A stretch of 64,000 bases of DNA from Lentinus brumalis (Eukaryota > Basidiomycota > Agaricomycetes > Polyporales > Polyporaceae), in the NCBI GenBank assembly GCA_001792895.1, contig MARA01000031.1, positions 62,001 to 126,000 of the forward strand, written 5' to 3'. The first letter of the stretch is position 1. Every line of letters starts with the position of its first letter. Both the position numbers and the translations under genes were made by a program. Below the pieces are notes generated by a model, which did no database searches, was not told the origin of the DNA, and saw nothing but the letters and a program-made list of their open reading frames with translations. Shown here piece by piece: positions 49,628 through 60,537 of this stretch.

Positions 49628-52600
49628 CAAATGCAGACATGTCCGGGCCAGCCTCCCGCGAGCCCGCGACTTGCTCGTCAACCACAACTGCGCTCCTCTC
49701 TCTCCGTCTCGCTCGGCCGGTCCGTTCGCCAATCTTGCATCTAGGGTCCGACTCCGAAGATAGATCAACACCGGGAACTCAGGGTCTCAAGCGCGCGCAT
49801 TATAAGTGCATCTGACACACCCAGTGAGGCCTCGACAACTTGGATTCCGCATTGTCAGCACCGTGTCGGTCCTCCTTCTGCCAGCCGCACCCCGCGACGC
49901 TTGGATACTTCTGACTGTACCGCGAAGCAGTGCGACAACGGTGTGTCTGCACAGGTCACAGCGCACAAAGTCCGCACAGCCCTCCCGCATCTACTTCGCG
50001 AACACACACACCGCCTCCTCGAACATCGATAATTGTCTCGGGTTTTAAACCGCGTGGAGACGGTGACAGCTACATGTCCTCCCAGCGGGCGAGTCGGTCC
50101 CCCGCGAGCGCAGGGGAATCCGGAGGTACGCACTCCTTTAAGCAGGCGCTACGAAGACAGATCCTGATCTATCACTCTGCTACTTACTTGCAGCTCCTCC
50201 TCCTTCCTACCAGCCCGAGCGTGCAAATCTTCCCACCAGAGGTGCGTATTCTCTCTCGCGTACGTCCATCTCGTCTCATACCGCTCAGTCCCCCGCTCGC
50301 ACGCTTCGCCATCCATGATCGGCCCCCCGCCCTCGTTCTACGACCCCAACCAAGCCGTCGTCCCGGAGGGCCCGGACTACAACCAGTGGGTCATGGAGAA
50401 CTACGGCGGAGGCGGCGGGCAGTACGCCTACGCCCAGGGAGGCGCATGTCCGGTAATGTCCCCTTCCAACAGCAACAACCCCCACAGTCCCAGCTCCACC
50501 ACGTCGCCGTCCCGCCCCCGCCCCAGAACCAGTACAACTTCGTGCAGGAGCAGTACGCCCCGGACGGAGGGGCCTCCTACGACTCGCACCTCGTCCAGAA
50601 TGCCGCCGACCGCCCACACCGCGGGCTCCCCGCGACCCGCATCTCCCGCCGTGGTGGCGCTGCAGTCAATTACCCCGCTGTGCCCCAGCTCCGTGTCCCT
50701 GGCGCACCCCCAGGCCCGTACCAGCAGTCGCAGCAGTCCCCGCCGCACGGGCAGCCGCCGTTCGGCCCGGCGAACGAGTCGTACTTCTACGCCGGCGAGC
50801 CCCAACCGCAGCAGCAGCAGCAGCAGCAGCCGCCCCCGCCGCCGCAACAGCAGCACTCGTCGTACAACTTTGTCGGCTACCAGCCCGAGCAGTACGCCTC
50901 CGCGTCGTCGTACACGCCGAGCTCGGACTTCACGACCCTGCCGTCCTCTGTCTCGACCCCTTCGGTGGGTGGCACGGACGACGGGCATACTCATGCTTAT
51001 CCTCTGGCATCCCAGCACCCTTCCCAGCATCCGCAGGCGTCTTCGTCCTCCCGGCCGACCGGTAGCGCCGCGCGGGGCCGCGGGCGGGGAGGCAAGCGAT
51101 GAAACGCGCGCGCGTCGAGGCGCGTTGGGCGACGGGGTTCGCGATGTGCGGGCACTAACCCCCGGCTGGGCCCGGGCGTCGGCTGTGCAGGCTATCAGCG
51201 GGCTGCGAACGAGATGCACCAGATGCAAGCCATACCTCAGGGTGTTCTGGGGGAATATAGGCACGGTAGGTGTTCTGGGGGAATATAGCACGGTAGGCTG
51301 GGAAGTAGAGGGACAGGGGGTATGGGAAGTAGAGGGACGACGAGGGACGAGGAGGAGATGGTCGTGGGCGGGGAGTGCGGCTTCGAGAGAGGTTCAGAGG
51401 GCTGTTCTCGAGGATGTGTAGATACAAGAAATATATTTGTTCGCTCTGCACATGTCTCGCGAGAGGTGTCGAGGAGGTGTTCGAAGGACGCAGAGGCTGC
51501 TGCACGAATTCCGGACTTCTGTACACACGCCAGGGATGGGAGGGGCAGAAATATATTTTCTGTCGAACGAATACACTGTGCGACCGCTACATAGAGAACC
51601 GCGCGTTCTGGCGGACTTCGCGGCCAGACGATCACGGGCGCCTATTGTACGACCCACGCGTTCCACCAAGTGCGACGCCGTTCTCGGTCGCCGCCACTGC
51701 GCCAGCCTCGTCTGCCGTCTGCGCATGTCCCTGCGTGCTCCGTGTACCCTGACGGTCTGGCCTGCGTCCGGAATTTGCGTCAGCACGGGCTTCGTGATCT
51801 AGACTCCCAGATGCTCACCTCTGCTGGTCTTCGAGCTTGCACGGGAGGCCGAGGGTGACAGCGCGTTGAGACGATAAACATCAACGCGGCGCCGACCCTG
51901 GGAGCTCCGCTTAGGCTGCGAATCGGTCCGGTAAGCGAGGATTCGAGCGCGGAGACAAGTAGCACATACCAGTCAGCAGGCAGTCTAACTGCGTCGAACC
52001 GAAGCGAGAAGCCGTCTGGGAGCTTGGAGACGTCACCGGCACATTCGTGGAACACACGAGAAGGTACGTACCGTTTGTGCACGAGCCGACGAGGCCCGCG
52101 TCCGGGCCAGCACCGGATCTCCGCGCTGCCTTTGACAGACTGGTCGCAGCGCTTTCGCAGCCGAGTACTAGAAGAATACGAGCCCTCAGCTGGGGAAGTC
52201 ACTGCTGAGATGCATCAAGGTACGTACCAGCTGTCCCGGGCAGCGCGGCTTCATGAGGTCGACATGAAGCCAGTCCAAGAGGGCGGCGTGGGACGCTGCG
52301 CGTCCCCTCCTCATGCCGGCACCCTGCGAGCTGTACTAGACGAGACCGGAACTCCATCAGCGTCGATGCCGCACAGAGCGTAGAGGTACGTACCAATTAT
52401 TCCAGCCGGTGCAGCGGGATGAGCGACGCAGCTCTGAAGGCGAGTCTGGGACGACACTCGGCCAGTACCGGTCGTCCTGCACGTTGCGGCGGCGGTCCTA
52501 TGAGTAGACGGCTCGATAAGGGCAGCTCCCGGTCTGGGGCAACCGTCAACCATCAGTGGATTGTACAGAGCGATCGCTGAGCGAAGCACGTACCTGTTAC

Positions 52601-55600
52601 CATGACCCTGCGAAGCATTTGTTAACGCTGGCTGCCGGGGTTGCCTGTGACGTCCGAGTCGGCGGAGTAAGACGTGGCAGCGGCGGTGCCTTGCAACTTC
52701 AAGCTTCGTGCAAGCTCCCTACAAGCTTGAGACCAGTGGGGCCAGATAGACGATCTGGAGGACCAGACGATCAGCTCGCCGCGCACGGTATGAAGAGAGC
52801 AGGTACGTACTCACCCAGTTCACTCCTGGGAAGCCGAACATCCGCGACGAGCGATGGGGATGTCGTACGCGCATATCTGCTAGATAGACGTTGATGATGA
52901 GCGACCGGGCCGACTTGTTTGAGGTGAGAGACTTGGACGTACCGGTGAGAGTTTCTCTCGGTCCGCGCAACGGAGCGCGGTCGGTCGCAAGAGGCCTGGT
53001 GGTCACCGACAGCGGCGGAAGTCGCGTGGACAGACTGCTCGGCTCGGAATGACGGCGGGAGCCGTCGCGGTGAGTTCGTCGCCTTATACTGGACAATGCG
53101 GTCAGGACGCGCCGCGACGTGCAGAGAGACTTACATGGTACAGCCTCGTCTCCGAGCCCACGAGCGACGCGGCGGCCTACGGCCGCGCCCTGGACGAGCC
53201 GCAGAGCACGAGAGCGGGTACTTGCGGGGCGTGTAGTGTGCGTGACGTGGGCTGGAAGACCTGTTATTGACCGCGTCGAGAGCGGGAGAGGTTCAGGGCT
53301 GCACAGAGCGGTCAGCGCGATGCCGACAAGGTCTGGAGCAGAGCTAATCACGTACCAAGTGAATCCGCACCAGCCAAGGATCGAGACGTTCCACAAACTA
53401 AGGGAACGACGTCGCGACGCGTGACGGCGTGTACGCGTGGCTGGGAGAAGCTGCATTAGCACGGCGCTGGAAGACGATGTAGAAGAGGTGACACGTACTA
53501 GAGTTCCGCAATTGAAGACGTCTTCCGACCTCAATACTCGTGTGCATTGTGTGTGACGGTGTGGAGGATCGACTGAGGCCTGAGGACAGGTCGAAGCCAT
53601 GACGGCGCCGCCTGCGTGAGGATGATGAAGGTGGGAGGAGGAGGAGGGATGGGGACAAGATGGGAGTGTAGACGGAACCACCGATACTTGCTGGCATGGC
53701 GGCATGCTCCGCTCGGAAGAACGGCCGCGCAAACAACATCCACAACGTCCCTGTTCCATGCTCAGGCTTCGATCGTCCGCGCCTGTCGCAAAGTCGAGTA
53801 AGCATCGGCTGCTTGTCGCGTACCTTTGCACCTGCTGCTCTGATTCATCGTGTGAGCACGTTAGAGACAATGTTGCACACCTGAGATGGAGCTGCGTCAA
53901 CACAAGGTTCTGAGAACGCGAAGGACATGCACGGACCTTAACACTGAGGCAGTCGAGGTGCGCACGGCGACCGTCCGTCCGTGCTGCAACGGACAGAGGA
54001 AGGGAATCCGTATATCGGTTCTTCCGGTGCTGGCCCGCACGGGCACAGCGGTCCCGAGCAATATGCCAGGAGTGGCGCCAGTATACAACCTTCCCAAAAG
54101 CCGAGATCTGTATCGGCGTTGCGTCGCATTCATAAGTGATGTCGCGGTCCGGGGGCGAGACGTAATGAGTTGGGGATACAGATCGGGAGGTGGAGGTGCG
54201 CGTCGCGACGCGCATGACGAGATCACGAGACCGCGATCGAGAGTGTGCTTCAAGCTGCCGTCCTCCTTCCCTTGGCCGCAGCTGAAGGCTGAGCCTCCCT
54301 CACAGCGGAGGAGGCTCTGGACGACGTACCTTGTTTCGGCGCGACTGGTTGCCGCGAGCAAACGTGCGAGCTCGATGTCTCGATCTACTCCTGCGCATAG
54401 ACCACGGAATACGTGATTAGTCTTCTGTGCATCAGCTTGCTCGGAGCGAATACGATCCAGCCATGAAGCGGAGGCCGTGTGGACACATACATATTTCGTG
54501 TGCGACTTCACAAGAAGCGTCCCGAGTAGGCTTGATGACGGCGGAACGTTGAAGCTTGCGCCGTGTCTTCCATGGCGGACTGCACATGTCGCGACGTCCG
54601 GCGACGAGGCGAACGACGAACTCCCAAATGAGTCGAGCCCGGTGTGAGCCCTTCGAGTGGCATGGCTGGAGAGACTGGCGTCCAGTAAGCACTCGATACG
54701 CGGGTCTTCACGGCCATGCTCGACGACGCGGTCCGCATGCGCTGCGCCATGTGGAAGCTCGCTCAACGAGCGTCGAGGCCTGTATCCGCGATGTCTCTCG
54801 CCTACCGAGCGTGCGTCGGACTCTCTGACCGGCGATGCAAGTCGCCCGGATGTGCTTCGCGTGTCCTGCATCCCGAACAAGAGCACCAGCTATGTCAGTG
54901 ATATCATTCTCGAGCCGTCATCAGGAGACTCGTCGACCTTCCATCAGGCGCGAACTACGAGCGTGCGAATGAGAGCTTGACCGATTAAGAGCCAAGAATT
55001 CTTCGTCATACGAGGCGACGTCCGTTCGACGTGACGCCGTGATCGCCTCCGTCGCAGTACGAATCCCTTGAGAGTGCTCCGTGGCCACCCGGGATGCGCA
55101 GACAACAGTCAACAGTAGCGACCCTTTGCTGTATCACACAACGAGTGAGTTATGCAGAAGGACGGACACATGCAAGGATGGAAGGAGCACACGTACCGTG
55201 AGGAGAGGACACGCGGAAGATCTGGCGTTGACCCGACGACTGCACAAGCGGAGCGAGGTATGCATACCGCTTGCATCTTGCACCCACGGTCGCTTTCGGA
55301 CAGAGTGCCCGCGGTGCAGAGGCTTCTCTTCGCGTGTCTCTTTCCTGTGACGCACCGCAGTTAGCTGCTCAATCGCGCCATATTCAACGCATTGGCCGCG
55401 TTCGCGACAAGTCAGAAGCGGGCGGAGATTGACATACACACCAGCTGCCTCAAGCCCTAGCTCGGGAGTGCACGTTGCCATCTCCGTGCGCCGTGCAGTC
55501 TCACAGCTCGGCTCAACGACGAGAGGAGGAGATTTCGACGTCGGAAGCTTGAGGAAGCAAACGTCGCAGTCCCGGACTTGCAATGATCGCCACGGCGGTC

Positions 55601-58600
55601 CGAGCCGTAGCTCTTCGTGTAGTTGCTTGGCGTGCGATGCAACCATACTGGAGCCTAGTATTGCGGAAGTCAAACCGAAGCAGATCCTCTTCGGACCGAG
55701 GGATCTGGCTGTGTCATGAGTACAGCAGTTGCATGCAACAGCGGGATCGGCTAGAAGCTTACCGTGTGAGAGCGAGAGCCAGAACCGTGATTGCTCGCAG
55801 TGCCCAAGCAAAACAAGACGTGTTCCGACTCGATTTCGAGGACGAAATGTCTGTCAGATAGGATGGAACACGGACCTGAATTCACTATTGCACGGACGCT
55901 GCTCTGCTAAAGCGTACCATGATGAGCGAGCCGCAGACTTGCCCGCACATGCCGGAGCGAAGCAAGACGTGCCCCGGTTCGATTTCGAGGGCGGAGTGTC
56001 TGAGGAACACGGACCTGAATTCGGTATTGCACGGACGCTGCCATCCGAACGAACGAGTGCGCTGGATGCGCCGGCAACTATCCCCGTGTACTCTGCACTC
56101 GAACTACCTGCGCAGTCCACGTCTCGAGTCAGTTCTGCGCAGAGACGAACCGCGCAGGGATCGACGTACACTCGAGCGGCGAGTCCTCCCAGCGTGCTTG
56201 ATTCGGAACCGCGTTCGTCTCCCGGACTCGAGTCTCGACGAACCACTGAGCAAGCTTGTACTTCCCGCCCTGACCTGTCACTCCACGGTCGCTGTCGCCA
56301 TCGCGCATGGCCATAAGTCTCTGCGGCCACTCGCCCGAGTCTGTCAATGTCCGTTGGACGTCGATGTACCCACTCTGCTGCTTGTGATCTCCCTGCACTC
56401 CATGAACCGGTTGGTATATTGCGAGAGACCATACCGCCGCCCCGCAGAGTCCGCTTTGCCCGAGAGCGTGGTCCTGGACTCTGGAGGCGAGTCGTCGGCC
56501 GGTGGATGCTTCCCGTCTGCGGCTGCTGGTGCATTCCGAGGCGAACTCCGATGTCTCGAGTCTCGACGTCTCGTGTGACTTGTCCGTGTCCGGGCAGCAT
56601 GCTCGGCCGGGAGACTTCCCCTGTCCGCGTGCCCGAGTTCGAACGGCCGTCTGTCTACAGTGCAGTCGTGACTGCCTCGCCGTCCGCGCTGATACGAGTC
56701 CGTCTGACGTCCGACACGCACAGAACGAGGACGCACACAGCGCGTTCCCCGAGAGCTCGCTACTCCGAGACTCTGAGCCTCAATGCGAGTCGACCAGCGG
56801 GCATGTTGATTCTTGAAGCGTGGGCAGCGGGCACCGTTTTCCGTATTCGCTCCTTGCACCCGACGTCCGACGTGCGAATCACGATCCAGAGCCTCAGTTC
56901 CAAGCTCTGATTCGTGCGGTTCCAGGCCGCGAGCCGGTATCTCTGCGTGCGTCGCTCGAGCGGACGGTGTGCTCGTGTTCCTCCGTGTGCGGTCAGCCGC
57001 TGCATCCTCCAGCCTCGAGCTCGTCCCCAGCGCGGCCGCAGGACCGGCTGTGAGTCCACGGCGAGAGCGTGAGCATGGACCTCGTATCCGAACAACGCAG
57101 GGACGCACACGCACCGTCCTCCCGCGTTCGGAGCTTCGAGCATCGGCTGCACGTCGCCGACGAGGCCGCGCATCTGGTTGTCTCGAGGCTTGCGAGCCAA
57201 GACGCCGTCGCGCCGACGTGCTGCTTGCGATTGGAGTCCTCGTTCGGGTCCGGCGAGATCGACTGGTGCGTCGCGACCTGCGGCTGCGTTCTGGAACGAT
57301 CAGACACCGAGCATTCACGGTCCGCGTACCTTTGCTTGCATTCTGCATTCTGCATTCTGCATCCAGGGACGCCCAGAGACCGCCCGGCGCCCGCACACCC
57401 AGCAGAGAGAGAGAGTCTGTGAACCACATGGCATTGCTGCACTGCGAGTACGACATACGGAACATACACAAACGAGTAGGACGGACGTGCCCACCTTGCA
57501 CGTCGGAGAGGACGTCTGATCGCAGAGGCATGCGCCCATCCGAACTGGAACCGCGGACCAAGACGCCGTCGAGAGCGGCGAAGGACGAATGCGGCCGCGT
57601 GTACGTGTACGTGCCTTCGCAGGAGCGAGGACGCAGCCGTGGCCCGTGCGCAGACGGCGTGCGTGGCATGTTTGCGCTCGGCTCGACGGGCTCATATGCT
57701 GGCAGTGAGGGGACGGCGCTGCCCCAGGCTGCCTTCGCCTTCGCCCTCGTCGTCTTGCGTTCGCCGCTCCCATCCTCACCTTCGCCCTCCCACCTTTGCT
57801 CGATGTCGCCAGACTGTTCTGCGCTGCGCGCGTGAGGGTGCTCGCCGTTAGCCGCGATGGTGAGCTTCGTGTCTTCTCTCCCAGCGACGAATTAGCGGTC
57901 TCACCAGCGTCGTCATCACCTACAGAGCGCTGCGACGCACAGTCGGCGTGCTCGTCGGGAGGGCGGGCAGCGACTGGTCACCTTGGCAGACGGCCTGTCC
58001 GAGGGCTGAGCGGCTTGCTGTATGGTGAGTGATCACAGGTAGTCGGATCACACGTCGACTTACCTATTGCTGAACAGCTTGCGGTCGTCGTCCACGTCCC
58101 ACGCAGTCTACTTCCCAGAACACGTGTGCGTGCACGTCGTGCCTGGCGTCGTGTCTGCGCTCTCTTATGCAGGTCGTGTCCTTGGTCGGACTCCACGTGG
58201 GCGGTACGTCTTGCAGAGACACAGGGCGACGTTGTTCGCGGCTGACGTCGTTGTTAGAGAAGCCAGCGTCCCGGGTTCTGCGAGTGGATGGTAAGTGACT
58301 GTGCGTTCTGCGTGAGCGAACCGGGACTCACCTCGAGGCGTTGCAGACGCTCAGCGACCAGCGGTATGTATAATGTAGTGACGTAGAGTGATGCGCAGAC
58401 GCGGTGTGGGATGCGTGCGTACCGGGGTGTTTGTAATGTTGGAGCAGGTTGTTGCGCAGGATGAGGCCAGGCGAGTCGGTGGCGCATACAGTGGTGGAGC
58501 GGACGCGCAAGACAGGGTACCTGAGGTTGAACGAAGCGATGCTGGGCGTTGCTGTAGTGCACGCTGCGGCAGAATGCGAAGACATTGACGCAGGACGGTG

Positions 58601-59040
58601 TCGGCGAGCGTCGCGCGAGTTACGCGGAGAAGCGAACGTGTACAGAGAGAGCAGGGGACGTGGTGCGCAGAGCGACCGGGGCTTGTCGTCGTGGTAGTAG
58701 TAGGCCAGAGCTTGATGTGCAGAGCGGGGCGCATACAGCAGTGTAGCGAAGGCGTGCGACAGGGTACATGCGGGGCAACAGAGCGATGGCGGTACGTACC
58801 ATGACCGTGCTGTAGTGCGCACTGCAGCAGAATGCATAGACGTTCACCTGGGTGCTACACTGGACGGTGGCGTGCGGTTGCGCGGTGAAGCGAGCGAGGG
58901 CGGGTGAGCTGAGAGAGGCGGACACAGAGGAGAGGACGAGGGACGCGAGGCGAGGGAGCACAGGGCGGCGTCGTCAGCGTGCAGAGGAGAGAGGCGGGCA
59001 GAGAGGCGTGAGCAGTGACGCACGACAGCCCGATCGGCCC
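49628..59040 (+). repeat. tandem array unit 4 (9,413 bp)
   Basis: Same order as the other units. The regulator exon has two one-base losses relative to the other copies (near 50,444 and 51,095). The body from 51,300 to 56,400 resembles unit 3 but has its own indels (for example near 53,000 and 53,580). The last 2.6 kb is identical in layout to unit 3, and the next copy of the promoter follows without a gap. Confidence 0.93.
50315..51102 (+). pseudogene. truncated and frame-broken regulator exon, copy 4
   Basis: It starts like the other copies but lacks one base at about 50,444 (GGCGCATGTCC against GGCGCAATGTCC), which throws the frame out after 43 codons. A second base is missing in GGAGGCAAGCG (about 51,095). 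The CAG tract is 7. In the original register the text reads on to a stop at 51,100-51,102. Both losses sit in short runs, so a consensus error is possible. Confidence 0.75.
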
Positions 59041-59727
59041 AAATGCAGACATGTCCGGGCCAGCCTCCCGCGAGCCCGCGACTTGCTCGTCAACCACAAC
59101 TGCGCTCCTCTCTCTCCGTCTCGCTCGGCCGGTCCGTTCGCCAATCTTGCATCTAGGAGTCCGACTCCGAAGATAGATCAACACCGGGAACTCAGGGTCT
59201 CAAGCGCGCGCATTATAAGTGCATCTGACACACCCAGTGAGGCCTCGACAACTTGGATTCCGCATTGTCAGCACCGTGTCGGTCCTCCTTCTGCCAGCCG
59301 CACCCCGCGACGCTTGGATACTTCTGACTGTACCGCGAAGCAGTGCGACAACGGTGTGTCTGCACAGGTCACAGCGCACAAAGTCCGCACAGCCCTCCCG
59401 CATCTACTTCGCGAACACACACACCGCCTCCTCGAACATCGATAATTGTCTCGGGTTTTAAACCGCGTGGAGACGGTGACAGCTACATGTCCTCCCAGCG
59501 GGCGAGTCGGTCCCCCGCGAGCGCAGGGGAATCCGGAGGTACGCACTCCTTTAAGCAGGCGCTACGAAGACAGATCCTGATCTATCACTCTGCTACTTAC
59601 TTGCAGCTCCTCCTCCTTCCTACCAGCCCGAGCGTGCAAATCTTCCCACCAGAGGTGCGTATTCTCTCTCGCGTACGTCCATCTCGTCTCATACCGCTCA
59701 GTCCCCCGCTCGCACGCTTCGCCATCC
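59041..59727 (+). promoter_or_regulatory. promoter and 5' UTR of the regulator gene (present five times in the window)
   Basis: 687 bp in front of the ATG. A TATA-like CATTATAAGT lies at 59,211-59,220, preceded by a GCGCGCG run. A likely 5' UTR intron runs from GTACGC at 59,539 to TTGCAG ending at 59,606, with a branch-type TGCTACTTAC. The same elements are kept in all five copies (TATA-like box near 21,550, 30,911, 40,312 and 49,800). A very small change, GTCC to AGTCC near 59,157, separates this copy from unit 4. Confidence 0.6.
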
Positions 59728-60537
59728 ATGATCGGCCCCCCGCCCTCGTTCTACGACCCCAACCAAGCCGTCGTCCCGGAGGGCCCGGACTACAACCAGT
59801 GGGTCATGGAGAACTACGGCGGAGGCGGCGGGCAGTACGCCTACGCCCAGGGAGGCGCGATGTCCGGTAATGTCCCCTTCCAACAGCAACAACCCCCACA
59901 GTCCCAGCTCCACCACGTCGCCGTCCCGCCCCCGCCCCAGAACCAGTACAACTTCGTGCAGGAGCAGTACGCCCCGGACGGAGGGGCCTCCTACGACTCG
60001 CACCTCGTCCAGAATGCCGCCGACCGCCCACACCGCGGGCTCCCCGCGACCCGCATCTCCCGCCGTGGTGGCGCTGCAGTCAATTACCCCGCTGTGCCCC
60101 AGCTCCGTGTCCCTGGCGCACCCCCAGGCCCGTACCAGCAGTCGCAGCAGTCCCCGCCGCACGGGCAGCCGCCGTTCGGCCCGGCGAACGAGTCGTACTT
60201 TACGCCGGCGAGCCCCAACCGCAGCAGCAGCAGCAGCAGCAGCAGCCGCCCCCGCCGCCGCAACAGCAGCACTCGTCGTACAACTTTGTCGGCTACCAGC
60301 CCGAGCAGTACGCCTCCGCGTCGTCGTACACGCCGAGCTCGGACTTCACGACCCTGCCGTCCTCTGTCTCGACCCCTTCGGTGGGTGGCACGGACGACGG
60401 GCATACTCATGCTTATCCTCTGGCATCCCAGCACCCTTCCCAGCATCCGCAGGCGTCTTCGTCCTCCCGGCCGACCGGTAGCGCCGCGCGGGGCCGCGGG
60501 CGGGGAGGCAAAGCGATGAAACGCGCGCGCGTCGAGG
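59041..60537 (+). repeat. tandem array unit 5, partial: promoter and exon 1 of the full-length gene
   Basis: The shared sequence covers about 690 bp upstream of the ATG and about 810 bp of coding exon, then ends at GTCGAGG near 60,537, exactly where units 1-4 jump to other sequence. Downstream is the single-copy remainder of the regulator gene. This is therefore the donor or parental copy and marks the right edge of the array. Confidence 0.92.

Noticed and set aside
21372..60537. Ribosomal DNA array, because of the unit length of about 9.4 kb
   Set aside because: No 18S, 5.8S, 28S or 5S rRNA sequence is present in the unit, and its first part is clearly a protein gene.
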